Below, piece by piece: positions 37,447 through 46,639 of a stretch of DNA of 64,000 nucleotides. Position numbers and translations under genes: made by a program. Source of the stretch: JANNUT01 sp046331425 (lineage in GTDB: Bacteria > Acidobacteriota > Polarisedimenticolia > J045); the NCBI GenBank assembly GCA_046331425.1, contig JAXLQU010000022.1, positions 1-64,000 on the forward strand. Direction: 5' to 3'. The stretch's first letter is position 1. The number at the start of each line of letters is the position of its first letter. The notes under the pieces were generated by a model that did no database searches, had not been told where the DNA came from, and saw only the letters and a list, made by a program, of their open reading frames with translations.

Positions 37447-37917
37447 CTACTCGTGGCAAGAGCCGAGTCGGCGCGCAACGGTCGTCGCTTTGGATGTGGC
37501 GCCGTTCAGGGTCGATTCGGTCACCTCGCGGTATCCGTCTGCGCTCTGAACGGTGATCGTTGTACGCGACGAGGTTGGGGCCCCCGTGGCCAAACATGTC
37601 GACGAATAGGTGTACGAGTTGGAATTCTCGAGCCTCGTCGGCGGCGTGACATTGCAGCCAAGCGATGCGAGCCGCGCGTGTTCTTGCTTCAGAACGTCGA
37701 CCGGATCGATGCACTCGCGCCGCGTCTGTGGCTGGGCTCGTCCTGTCTCGTCGGCGCCGTCGATTGTCCGACTCGTCTCCCACATTCCTGGTCGAAGCGT
37801 GGGCCACTCTGCCAGCGACCCGGCTTCGATCGGTGTTGCCAGTGCGGCGAGCATCAAGAGCTCGATGAAGCGCAAGCGGCGCGGCGCGTTGACTCGCAAT
37901 CGGGGCGTGAGCCGCAT
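37447..37917 (-). CDS. DUF3617 family exported protein
   Basis: The product is about 156 residues from ATG 37917, which has GGAGGT six bases upstream. It has a signal peptide (FIELLMLAALATPIEA), then LRPGMWETSRTIDG, a Cys-rich middle (RECIDPVD, LGCNVTP, STCLATG) and the closing REVTESTLNG of the DUF3617 family. Function is unknown. It lies between the haloperoxidase and SCO genes in a minus-strand operon. Longer starts upstream are rejected because they lack a ribosome-binding site. Confidence 0.75.
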   Translation of the reverse strand: MRLTPRLRVNAPRRLRFIELLMLAALATPIEAGSLAEWPTLRPGMWETSRTIDGADETGRAQPQTRRECIDPVDVLKQEHARLASLGCNVTPPTRLENSNSYTYSSTCLATGAPTSSRTTITVQSADGYREVTESTLNGATSKATTVARRLGSCHE

Positions 37918-38063
37918 CGAGTACCTCCGTTGGCAGCGCCGCTTCACGGCGACGGATGAGGCGCCGCCTATCTCGCGGCGCCCCAGGGCGGGAAATCTAC
38001 GCGGGAACCAGCCTTCGTGCGAGCCGCACTCGATGCGGTCGACCCCACCGCATCGACTCGCGA

Positions 38064-39317
38064 CTACCGCCTGATCCGAGGTCGGTCGAACGACTGCCAC
38101 ACCCATTCGCCCAACGCGCGCCCAGCCTCGAGCGCATCGGTGTTGTCGAACTGATAGTGGATCCCTCCGAAGATGCGGCTTTGCCCCGCCTCTTCTGCTG
38201 CGGCCCAGAATCCGGCGAATCGTCGCGTCACGCCGGGCAAACCATCCGAGCCGGTTTCGAACGCAATGTCATCGCGACGGAAGAAGCGCGCCAGTACCGT
38301 CGCGGCAGTACCGCTGAAGGTGCTGTGTCCACTGGTGTAGCTGGGGAAGGGTGGCGTGGTGAGCAACGGTTCCCAGCTTGGGTCGGCCTGAGTGAGTTCA
38401 TTGCCATCGATGTCGGCAAGTCGAATCGCGGTCACGGGGCGCCAAAAGTTGTACGCATACTTCGAGTTCCAGGCGACGATCGCCGCATCGGCCAGCGCGA
38501 CATTGAGCATCGCAAACAATCGTGCGTTCTCGATCAGTGTCAGGCCCTTCGCTGCGGAGACATTCCGCGCAATCGTGTTCCAGTGGCCCGGCGGTGTCTC
38601 GGAGCCCGCGCCATCGGACCAAAAGCGCGCGATTTCGGTTTCATCGGCGGTTCGGGATGTGCTGTTCTTGGCGCCCAACTGTTTCACCTCGTTGAACGCT
38701 TCGGCATACGCCTCACTGGTGAGTGCCGGGATGCCGTCGTGGCGAAACTGCGACGGGCTGGTCATCGAGAATGGTCGCAGCTCGGCCCATTGCGGAAGCA
38801 GTGCGGGGAGATTTGCCGGCGGTGTCGGTCGCCAATCCCCCGGCCGATCGCCCGGCGTGTACGCCACCACATCCGAGGAGCCGTCATCGGCGCGGAGTGC
38901 GACGATCGCTCTGCCAATCTGCTGCCCGGCTGCGATACCGCGCGTTTTCGCGTCGCCGTCCGGGATGCTCGCCAGCATCGACAACAGCTCCTGATCGCAG
39001 AACTCCTTGTCCGCCGGAAACAGCGCGACGAGCACAGCGTGCGCCGAACAGGCGAGGGCTGCGGCCTGAAAGTCGGGGCCCGCCGCGGGTCGAAGGGAAC
39101 CGCGCGTCGAGACATTCGGCGCGGTCGCGGCGCCGAGAAGCGCCAGGTGTGTCATCGCCAAGGCGCGCGAAGCGATCGGCGGCGCTACCTTCTCGCGACG
39201 AATGATGCCGAGCGCATCCTCGTTCCAACGCGTGACCAAATCGGCAGCGAACGTTGATCCTGTCAGGCAAAGGGCGATTGCTGTCGATACGAAAAACCGA
39301 GCGCGAACCTGTCTCAT
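38064..39317 (-). CDS. Vanadium-dependent haloperoxidase / PAP2-fold protein, exported
   Basis: The 417-residue protein (ATG 39317, GGAGGT upstream) has a signal peptide (FFVSTAIALCLTGSTFA). The vanadate/phosphate-binding residues are in order: Lys286 and Arg293 (KYAYNFWRPVTAIR), Ser329-Gly330-His331 (PPFPSYTSGHSTFSG), Arg381 and His387 (RIFGGIHYQF). Length and the order of motifs fit vanadium haloperoxidase-like proteins; phosphatase activity is the alternative. If a haloperoxidase, it would use H2O2, which the copper radical oxidase across the gap could produce. It is the first gene of a four-gene minus-strand operon. Confidence 0.85.
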   Translation of the reverse strand: MRQVRARFFVSTAIALCLTGSTFAADLVTRWNEDALGIIRREKVAPPIASRALAMTHLALLGAATAPNVSTRGSLRPAAGPDFQAAALACSAHAVLVALFPADKEFCDQELLSMLASIPDGDAKTRGIAAGQQIGRAIVALRADDGSSDVVAYTPGDRPGDWRPTPPANLPALLPQWAELRPFSMTSPSQFRHDGIPALTSEAYAEAFNEVKQLGAKNSTSRTADETEIARFWSDGAGSETPPGHWNTIARNVSAAKGLTLIENARLFAMLNVALADAAIVAWNSKYAYNFWRPVTAIRLADIDGNELTQADPSWEPLLTTPPFPSYTSGHSTFSGTAATVLARFFRRDDIAFETGSDGLPGVTRRFAGFWAAAEEAGQSRIFGGIHYQFDNTDALEAGRALGEWVWQSFDRPRIRR

Positions 39318-39942
39318 CGTGACCTCCCGGGCGGGTCGAAAACTCACCACGCAGCCCGGGCCCCGATCGCACAGCGACATCTGCACATCAGGTCCGAGCG
39401 GCGCACCCACTCCCGCTCGCGGGGACTATACGTCCAGGCGCGCCAAATACCGGCGGATTCTGCTTCGCATTCCTCTGTGCCACGGAGGTCGGTCGCTTCT
39501 CCTGCCTCTGTCCAGGACTCAGATGCGTAACCCAATCAGCACTTCTGAAGGCGGTCGTTGACGGCCTCTGTTTGCGGTTCTCGCTGAAAAGGCCGCGCCG
39601 GAGCGAGAGCATCAGGCACGATCACGATCCGCCTCTAACGAGCAGCCCTGATCCGGATCATGGAGAGACGACAGGGCTGTCACAAAACGCCCCAACCGCA
39701 TCGATCGCCACACAACTCGCGATTCCCTCCATCCACTTGCTCTACATCACCAAACCCAAATCAAGCCCGCGGCCTTGACCCTGTGACGTCGCGGGAGGGT
39801 AATTCGCGCGTCCAAGGTGCGCCGGCCTGAACGAAGGTGCGGTCCGCCCAACCAAGCGCGACCGGCTTTCGCAACGGCGTGACCCGCGGCGCCGGGCACG
39901 TGTCGACATCCTCAACACGGGGATGCTGTGGAGTGCAAAGCA
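39318..39942. other. Intergenic region
   Basis: These 625 bases hold no supported gene. They should carry the divergent promoters of the haloperoxidase operon and of asnA. Composition is uneven, with an AT-richer part at 39700-39770. No repeat or RNA family was recognised. Confidence 0.35.
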
Positions 39943-41070
39943 ATGGCCGACAAGACAGCCGACCTGGCGGGGCCAGGCATCAGCACGTACGCCGAAGTCG
40001 AGAGAATTCTCCCCAACGACTACCGGTCGATCCTCACTCCCAAAGAGACGCAGCGCGCGCTGTTCCACATGAAGCGGTTCATCGAAGACGGCTTGTGCCG
40101 CGAACTGAACCTGTTTCATGTCGAGGTGCCGCTGATCGTGACCAAGGATAGTGGCGTCAACGACTATCTCGATCGCGACGGGTCGCGCACACCGATCGAC
40201 TTCCCGTGCGGATTGGGGCTCGAAAAGCGCCTCGAGTGCCAGGTCGTTCAAGCGGCCACCAAGTGGAAGCGGATGGCGCTGAGAGAGTTTGGCTGCGACA
40301 TCGGCGAAGGGATCTCCACCGACATGCGCGCCGTGCGCAAGGACTACTTCCTGGACCACGATCACAGCGCGTACGTCGATCAGTGGGACTGGGAGCGGGT
40401 GATGACAGCCGACCAGCGGAATCTGGAGTTCCTCAAGGATGTCGTCGGCAAGATCTGGAAGGTGATCAAAGGCGCCGAAACGTTCATGCAGGAGATGTTC
40501 CCGCAGTTGAAGGACCCGCGTTATCCCAACTTGCCCGACCAACTCACGTTCCTGCATGCAGAAGAGTTGCTCGAGATGTTCCCCGATCTGCCGCGCAAGC
40601 AGCGCGAGACGCAAGTGCTGCAGCGCTACCCGGCGGTGTTCATCATCGGTATCGGCTCGGTGTTGAAAGACGGCTACCCCCACGAAATGCGCGCCGCCGA
40701 CTACGACGACTGGGTGACGCCAACCGTCAAGAAGGGGGCGATGCAGATGCACGGATTGAATGGCGACATCTTGGTCTGGAACCCGGTCACCAAGCGGCGA
40801 CATGAGTTGTCATCGATGGGCATTCGTGTGACGAAGGAAACGATGGTCAAGCAACTCGAGCTGTCGGGCCAGATGGACTTCCTCAAGCTGCCGTACCACC
40901 AGGCGATCATGAACGACAGGATCCCGCTCTCGATCGGCGGCGGTATTGGGCAATCGCGGACCACGATGTTGATCTTGAAGAAGGCGCACCTGGGTGAGGT
41001 GAGCGTGACGGTGTGGCCGAAGGATCTGAAAACGATCTGCGAGAAGAAGAACATTCACGTATTGGACTGA
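39943..41070 (+). CDS. asnA: Aspartate--ammonia ligase (AsnA-type asparagine synthetase)
   Basis: The roughly 375-residue enzyme is of the class II aminoacyl-tRNA-synthetase-like fold. It makes asparagine from aspartate, ammonia and ATP in the cytoplasm. Signatures are KRFIEDGLCRELNLFHVEVPL, KWKRMALREFGC, STDMRAVRKDYFLDHDHSAYVDQWDWE and the closing GGGIGQSRTTMLILKKAHLGEVSVTVW. It is somewhat longer than the E. coli enzyme (330 residues), with a longer middle segment and a short extra C-terminus. ATG 39943 is preferred over GTG 39928. The neighbour on the other strand, asparaginase, catalyses the reverse direction. Confidence 0.9.
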   Translation: MADKTADLAGPGISTYAEVERILPNDYRSILTPKETQRALFHMKRFIEDGLCRELNLFHVEVPLIVTKDSGVNDYLDRDGSRTPIDFPCGLGLEKRLECQVVQAATKWKRMALREFGCDIGEGISTDMRAVRKDYFLDHDHSAYVDQWDWERVMTADQRNLEFLKDVVGKIWKVIKGAETFMQEMFPQLKDPRYPNLPDQLTFLHAEELLEMFPDLPRKQRETQVLQRYPAVFIIGIGSVLKDGYPHEMRAADYDDWVTPTVKKGAMQMHGLNGDILVWNPVTKRRHELSSMGIRVTKETMVKQLELSGQMDFLKLPYHQAIMNDRIPLSIGGGIGQSRTTMLILKKAHLGEVSVTVWPKDLKTICEKKNIHVLD

Positions 41071-41122
41071 CCCCGGCGTAGACCGTCCTCCTCCCATCGC
41101 CGGATAGGAAGGTCGCAACAAA

Positions 41123-41156
41123 AACGCCTCGGTGGCTGCAAAGCTGCCGAGGCGTT
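41123..41156 (-). terminator. Intrinsic terminator between asnA and asparaginase
   Basis: Arms AACGCCTCGG (41123-41132) and CCGAGGCGTT (41147-41156) are perfect complements around a 14-base loop. On the minus strand it is followed by TTTTGTTG, so it should terminate asparaginase transcription; it may also work for asnA. Confidence 0.8.
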
Positions 41157-41238
41157 CGATCGTGCACGAGCGATGCGCTTGCTAGGAACGGGATGGCCGG
41201 TGGGCGCGGTCGTTGGCGCACGACAAGGACGCCACTCG

Positions 41239-42231
41239 CTACAGCGTCATCTCGCCGGCGATCGGCACACGCAGTTGCTCTTTCACGGCAGCGACGTCGG
41301 TCAGTGTGCCGAGCAAGTACATCAGCTTCACCGTGGCGGCCTCGAGTGTCATGTCTTCGATCCCGACCGCGCCGACATCGCTGGCCAATCGTCCGCCGGC
41401 ATAGTGCATCAGGTCGACGCGGCCGTGTTGCACCTGAGAGCCGATGGCAACGACCACGCCGTCTTCGACCAACGTTGCCAACGCTTCTGCCACGGCGTGA
41501 TCGCGCGACGGCAGATTACCGACGCCGAACGCTTCCACCAACAGACCGCGAATCCCCGAGCCGCGCAGGCCGGAAATGACGTTGGCGCGCTGTCCGGGTA
41601 ACAGCCGCAGGCATGCGACGTGCCGATCGAAGTCGCCCACGAAACGAAACGGTCCTTGCGGTCGCAACACGTGATCGCCGATCACGATATCGGTTCCGAC
41701 CTCGGCGATGGGAGCGAGGTTGGGCGAGCGGTAGGCGTCGAGACGAAAGCTCGATCGCTTGGTCGCGCGATTACCGCGCAGCAGCCTGCCGTCGAAGTAG
41801 ATGCCGACCTCCGGAATATCGCGCGTTGCCAACTCGACCGCACCAACGAGATTGCCGCGCGCATCGCTGCGCGGTTCGGCCAGCGGGCGTTGCGAGCCGG
41901 TGAGAATCACGGGGCGTGGCAAATCGCGCAGCAGATACGACAACGCCGACGCTGTGTAGGCCATCGCATCGGTCCCGTGAGTGATTACCATGCCGTCGTA
42001 GTTGGCGATTTCGCTTGCGATCGTTTCGGCGAAGGTGCTCCAGTGCGACGGCGTGAGGTCGCTGGAGTCGAGGTTGCAAACGACACGTGTATCGACATCG
42101 GCGATTTCGTGAAGCTCTGGCACCAGCGACAACAATGTCGGGCCGAACTCGTCGGGGGCCAACGCTTGATCGGGCTGCCGGGGGCGCATACCGAGCGTGC
42201 CGCCAGTGTGGATAAGAAGGACCTTGGGCAT
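41239..42231 (-). CDS. L-asparaginase, type I (cytoplasmic)
   Basis: The roughly 330-residue enzyme hydrolyses asparagine to aspartate and ammonia. There is no signal peptide, which fits the cytoplasmic type. Motifs are LLIHTGGTLGM (first catalytic Thr, near residue 12), ITHGTDAMAYTASAL (second Thr-Asp pair) and ILTGSQRPLAEPRSDARGNL. ATG 42231 is chosen as it starts the family (MPKVLLIHTGGT). An AT-rich TATATATA at 42383-42390 may be part of its promoter. It converges with asnA at a shared terminator. Confidence 0.9.
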   Translation of the reverse strand: MPKVLLIHTGGTLGMRPRQPDQALAPDEFGPTLLSLVPELHEIADVDTRVVCNLDSSDLTPSHWSTFAETIASEIANYDGMVITHGTDAMAYTASALSYLLRDLPRPVILTGSQRPLAEPRSDARGNLVGAVELATRDIPEVGIYFDGRLLRGNRATKRSSFRLDAYRSPNLAPIAEVGTDIVIGDHVLRPQGPFRFVGDFDRHVACLRLLPGQRANVISGLRGSGIRGLLVEAFGVGNLPSRDHAVAEALATLVEDGVVVAIGSQVQHGRVDLMHYAGGRLASDVGAVGIEDMTLEAATVKLMYLLGTLTDVAAVKEQLRVPIAGEMTL

Positions 42232-42498
42232 GCGGGGATTGTAGCGGAGAGGCTCGGTTCGGATCGGGGGGCACTCGCAAACCAAGCATCGAGTTGAAAC
42301 TGGCCGGTCTAGGCCTTGTTCGGGCCGGGCTGTCCTCGGTGCGCCGAGCGGGTTCGCGCGGCGTCTGGCCGCAGCGCCTACCTATATATACGGAGAAAAC
42401 AGTTCTTCGAGGCCTTGCACCGCGAGCCGCCACGACCCACTTGTTCCGAGAGTCCTAGACAAGCGAAGTCCCAGAAGCGCGTGTCCCAAGTTCCAGCA

Positions 42499-43242
42499 CT
42501 AGCGCTTTAGCCGCGCGACGAGGCTCAAGCGCGAGTCCCGCTCGGGGTCTTTCTCCACCGACCACGGCCGCTCGATCTGTTCAAACCCTGCTTGCTCGAG
42601 CGCCGAGAAGATCTCGGCAACCGGTTGACCCCACTCCGGAATCGACTCTGTGACGCGCAGAAACAGATCCGTTCCCGGTTTGGGTGTGTAGCATGTGAGC
42701 TTCATCGTCGACAGGCGCCGGACCGGCTCGTAGACGATCCCCATGATCATCGCGCCGTCGGGGCGATCGTGAACTTCGTACGTGTCGATCTCCGCGAGCC
42801 CCTTGCAGGTGAGCGCGTCAAAGAACAACAGGCCGCCGGGGCGAAGATGCCGCGCCAGAGACTGCAGCGCCTGGCTCCACACGTCGATCGACGGCAAATG
42901 ATTGAAAACGTCGCCAACGCTGACGACGGCATCGAAGCGACGTCCCAGATCGAGTGTCGTAATGTCGCCGTGCAAGAACTCCACGGCATTGCGCGGCGCC
43001 TTTCCTCGCGCGATTCCGAGCAACCCCGGCGACAGGTCGACGCCGGTGACCTTGAATCCTGATTCGTGCAGCAGCATTGCGAGCGTGCCGGTGCCGCAGC
43101 CGGCGTCGAGAACATCTCCCTGGGTTACGCCTCTCTCGCGCAGCAGTTCGAGCAGCCGGTCGATCATCGCTTCGCCAAACCAGTCCATGCGCAGGCGCTC
43201 GTAGTAGGGTGCCAGGCTGAGGTACGGATCTTCGATGCTCAC
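42499..43242 (-). CDS. SAM-dependent methyltransferase of the RiPP locus
   Basis: The 247-residue class I methyltransferase has motif I VLDAGCGTGTLAMLL (44-58), acidic loop VTGVDLSPG (66-74), a middle strand FDAVVSVGDVFNHL and PGGLLFFDALT. The start is GTG 43242: it overlaps the dehydratase stop as GTGA and has GAGGAG upstream, giving the sensible N-terminus SIEDPYLSLAPYYERL. The longer frame from 43317 runs 25 codons into the dehydratase gene and is rejected. Tight coupling suggests that it methylates the peptide product, perhaps at a terminus or side chain (inference). Confidence 0.85.
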   Translation of the reverse strand: MSIEDPYLSLAPYYERLRMDWFGEAMIDRLLELLRERGVTQGDVLDAGCGTGTLAMLLHESGFKVTGVDLSPGLLGIARGKAPRNAVEFLHGDITTLDLGRRFDAVVSVGDVFNHLPSIDVWSQALQSLARHLRPGGLLFFDALTCKGLAEIDTYEVHDRPDGAMIMGIVYEPVRRLSTMKLTCYTPKPGTDLFLRVTESIPEWGQPVAEIFSALEQAGFEQIERPWSVEKDPERDSRLSLVARLKR

Positions 43243-45827
43243 GTTGACTCCTCGGCAAGATGTTGCATCTGAACTTGAAACTCGCAGGCGACGTTGCCCG
43301 ACTCGCCTTCGGTCCAAAGTCCGGTCGGCGAAGGGAGCATCTCGGTCAGCGTCAGCGTGTGAGAGGCGCCCTCCGGGATGCGCGAGATCAAGCGCCGCAG
43401 GACATCCAGTGACAGTGGCGACTCGAGGTCCAAACCCTGCGGCTTGGCTTCATTCGAACTGGATGCGAACACGAAACGTGGCAACGAGTGCTGCCGGCGC
43501 CAGCGCGTGACCTCGATCGCGAAATCCAAGTCGCTGGCGTCGAGCCGCGGTCGGTCTGTGGCGCGAAATACCCATCGCTCACGAAACAGAACGACGCGGC
43601 CGACCACCAGGCGCGGCCAGTGAACAATCGACGCGTCGTCGAAGCCAACAAACAACCCCATCGGTTGCAGCGCTTGCTGCCCGATATGAACAAGAAAGGA
43701 AATCACGCCGGTTGGATTGACACCGCTGCTGATGATTGGCAGGACGTCGAGGTTGCGCTGCGGCCAACGCAAGTGAAACCGCTCCGTGGCCGAATCGAAA
43801 CGCGCCGTCAGTTCACGGAGCGGAATCACGCATTTGCCTGGCGATCCTGTTTCACCCGGCAGTTCGATCTCGTAATCGAGCAACGCCGGGCGAAGCCCCG
43901 CATTCGCCGACCGCGCCGTGTGATTGTAGGTGAGTTCGGCCATCACCGAACCGGGGCGCTCGAGCATGCTCCAAGCGCGCCGCAGCTCGCAGGCAAGCAG
44001 GCTTTCTTCAACCGCCACGCCGTCGCTATGCAGCGCCGCAAAGCGCGAAAAGGCCAAACCGGTTCCGTGAAACAGTCCGCTGATCACAAGGCGCGTTGGT
44101 TCGATCCGATCTGCGCGCTGTGGTTGAGCGTCAACCTGAAACGTCACTGCGGCCGACCAGGTAGGTTCTTCATGGGGCCCGACTGTCTCCATCAACCACG
44201 ACTCGTCGATCGCCAGCTCACGCTCGAACGGGAGGCGGCGAGCCGCATCGATCACAGCAGCGCGCGCCCGCTCGAATCGCTCCGTCGCGCGGACCGCCCG
44301 CTCATCCTCTCCGTGTGGCGCCACCAAGATCGGCGACCCGCTCTGCGGCCCGGCTTCTTCGAACACCCCGTGATAGAAATCGAGCGCCGGAATCTCACGA
44401 TCGGCTGGGAAGTGCTGCAGGAAGCGCCGCTGGTACGTGGCTGCGTAGAGCGATCGCGGATAGATCGCGCCAAACAGTCGCGCGTAGCACGAGACCGATC
44501 GGCGAATCTCGTGCAGCCACGACCGAGCCACGGTCAGTCCCGACTCGCTGGCCGTATCGACGCGCAGCAGTTCATCGGCGACGAGTGTTCGCGTGTGCGC
44601 GAGCGACTCGAGCGCCCGCTCGATCTCTCGCTCCGACTCTCGCCGCTCCCGAGGTGCCTGACCGGGCCATGCGTCGACGCGCAACTCGACCTGCCGGGCT
44701 GTTTCCACCCATTCAGGAGGTGCTGTCGCGGTGGCCGCCGCATCGGCCAGGGCGCGCAGTGGCCGCTCGCAGTTGTACGGGAGTTCGATCTCAGCGACGA
44801 GAAGGCCGACATCGACCAGTTTGCCGAGGTATGCCGTTGCGTCGGCGAGCGGCAGATCGAGTCGCTCGGAAAAATCGTGTCGCAACTGAATCAGCGTGCG
44901 AGTTGCGCTGCCCACGAGTTCGACAACGATCTCCACCGCCGCGGTCGATTTGACGCGAGACAAGACCTCCTCGTCCTCATCTCGGCGATGGGTGGCTGCT
45001 CGCCAAAACAGCCATGAGCCCTCGACGTGACGCGCCGTTGGATTGAGGCGCGGCCGAATGACACCGGCGAGCGCCTCATCGCACGCCAAGCACGCGCTGA
45101 TCTTGCGGGTCTCCGCCACTGAGAGAAGCATCCGGCACCGATCAACGCTTACCGGTCGAGCTTGCGAGGTGGTGTCGGCGGCCATCGCCAGAGCCGTCGA
45201 GCAGAACAGGCCGAAGGGACTGGTCTTGGTGGCGTATCGCCACAGATAGCTCACGCTCTTGGCCGCCACGTATCGTTGATCGTGACCCCACGCGGCGGCC
45301 GGATGTTGATGCAGCTCGTGCAACTCTTGTGTCAGCGCGCGACTGCTCAAGCGCAGCGCTTCCAACCGCGCCGGTTCGGACCACAGTTCTAGGAGACGTT
45401 GGTGTGCGGTGCGCTGTGCCTGCTCGGTCATTCGCTGTAACTCGGTGTAACCCTGCTGCTGTTGCTGCGCCCTGGCCGTTAGCTCTGAGATGGAGTGTTG
45501 CAGATCCGCAGAGAGCCGAGGCTGCGCGCGGCGCAAATCACCCGCTGAGACGGCTCGATGATTGTGAATGGCACGTCTCAGACCGAGCAGCGCGAATCGA
45601 GCGTGGCGCTCGGCGTCCGTCTCATGTTCGCTGCTTTTGGCGCACTCGAACAGTCGATCGCTGAGTGTCGAGCGTAGCTCCCTCAACTCCTGATCGTGCG
45701 CCAACCAACGGTCGATTGCTTCGATCCAGGCGGGGGCGGCGACCGACTCGAGCACCTGAAACGGAAGTAGCGCCAACCGTGCGAGCACGGGTCGCCCTGA
45801 CATTGCCGTGTCTGCCGCTGACGTCAC
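43239..45827 (-). CDS. LanB-type dehydratase, glutamylation domain only (split LanB)
   Basis: The 862-residue protein is of the lantibiotic dehydratase N-domain family. This family uses glutamyl-tRNA to glutamylate Ser/Thr of a precursor peptide. Landmarks are the N-terminal GRPVLARLALLPFQVLESVA and the SVSYLWRYATKTSPFGLFCS motif (192-211). The C-terminal elimination domain found in one-piece LanB proteins is absent, and it is supplied by the two separate upstream genes, as in thiopeptide (TbtB-like) and pyritide systems. ATG 45827 overlaps the previous stop (ATGA); the stop overlaps the methyltransferase (GTGA). Assignment to LanB is strong; glutamylation activity is inferred. Confidence 0.87.
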   Translation of the reverse strand: MTSAADTAMSGRPVLARLALLPFQVLESVAAPAWIEAIDRWLAHDQELRELRSTLSDRLFECAKSSEHETDAERHARFALLGLRRAIHNHRAVSAGDLRRAQPRLSADLQHSISELTARAQQQQQGYTELQRMTEQAQRTAHQRLLELWSEPARLEALRLSSRALTQELHELHQHPAAAWGHDQRYVAAKSVSYLWRYATKTSPFGLFCSTALAMAADTTSQARPVSVDRCRMLLSVAETRKISACLACDEALAGVIRPRLNPTARHVEGSWLFWRAATHRRDEDEEVLSRVKSTAAVEIVVELVGSATRTLIQLRHDFSERLDLPLADATAYLGKLVDVGLLVAEIELPYNCERPLRALADAAATATAPPEWVETARQVELRVDAWPGQAPRERRESEREIERALESLAHTRTLVADELLRVDTASESGLTVARSWLHEIRRSVSCYARLFGAIYPRSLYAATYQRRFLQHFPADREIPALDFYHGVFEEAGPQSGSPILVAPHGEDERAVRATERFERARAAVIDAARRLPFERELAIDESWLMETVGPHEEPTWSAAVTFQVDAQPQRADRIEPTRLVISGLFHGTGLAFSRFAALHSDGVAVEESLLACELRRAWSMLERPGSVMAELTYNHTARSANAGLRPALLDYEIELPGETGSPGKCVIPLRELTARFDSATERFHLRWPQRNLDVLPIISSGVNPTGVISFLVHIGQQALQPMGLFVGFDDASIVHWPRLVVGRVVLFRERWVFRATDRPRLDASDLDFAIEVTRWRRQHSLPRFVFASSSNEAKPQGLDLESPLSLDVLRRLISRIPEGASHTLTLTEMLPSPTGLWTEGESGNVACEFQVQMQHLAEEST

Positions 45828-46639
45828 TTGGCCTCGGCCTGCACGCAGTGGTAGACGAGATAGCGCACCACCGCCTCACCCAATCCCGGAATGCCGAGCC
45901 GATTGCAGTGCCGGTGCATCAGCGACCAGAAGATCACGACCGGGGATTGTGCACTCGTCAACAACTCGGCCAGCACCGGCTCAGCCTCGGTCAGGAACTG
46001 CGTAACGAGCCTGTCGATGCCGACCCCGAAGCGGGGCTGACGCAAACTCGCGATCGGATCGGCCAGAAGAGAAACCAGGGCGACACGCTGCGCTTCGGCG
46101 CGCTCTTGCATCAAGGCGACATCCGTGTCGTGCCAGGAACCATCTTCAACGGCCCAACGCCAACCGAGGTAATAGAACTGTTCTCGTTCGGCGCGTGACC
46201 AACCGAGATGCCTTACCAGTGCGTCGGTCAAGACGATCGAGAACTCACGCCGTACCGCGGGCTGTGGCAATGACGCTTCGACCCGCAGCCACGCAAGACA
46301 GAGTGCCGAGTCCAGGGCAAAGAACCGCTCGGCCAAGCGTAGCCGCTCATCGCTTTCGAAGACGCCGTACTCAGGCACCGGCTCCTGTGTTCGAAGGTCG
46401 AACAACTGCTCACCATCCAAAGAGGTACGAAGAGCGGTTTCGAGCAAGCCGCTTTCGCGGCTCGTCCCGTGCGCACAGATCAGGATCTCGTCGTGATGGC
46501 GCGCAAACCACAAAGCGCCCGACGCGCCGCTCGCGCGCCATCCGTTGGTGGCCGAGGCGAAGACGCGCTCCAGCGACCACTCGTAACGCACGCCGGATGT
46601 GAGCAGCCGGAAGACAATTCCCTTCGCGATCTCGCTCAT
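45824..46639 (-). CDS. LanB C-domain family protein, second paralogue (elimination or pyridine synthase-like)
   Basis: The roughly 271-residue protein is related to the gene just upstream: both end with SL-x-H-x-HCNRLGI followed by a short YLVY/YFGW strand. It lacks the clear aRYsepdwqlRfR signature of its partner and is more diverged. The family (thiopeptide-type bacteriocin biosynthesis, Lant_dehydr_C) includes glutamate-elimination enzymes and the cycloaddition enzymes that make pyridine rings; the sequence alone does not decide which. ATG 46639 (SEIAKGIVFRLL) overlaps the previous stop by one base; the longer start at 46666 is possible. Confidence 0.75.
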   Translation of the reverse strand: MSEIAKGIVFRLLTSGVRYEWSLERVFASATNGWRASGASGALWFARHHDEILICAHGTSRESGLLETALRTSLDGEQLFDLRTQEPVPEYGVFESDERLRLAERFFALDSALCLAWLRVEASLPQPAVRREFSIVLTDALVRHLGWSRAEREQFYYLGWRWAVEDGSWHDTDVALMQERAEAQRVALVSLLADPIASLRQPRFGVGIDRLVTQFLTEAEPVLAELLTSAQSPVVIFWSLMHRHCNRLGIPGLGEAVVRYLVYHCVQAEAK

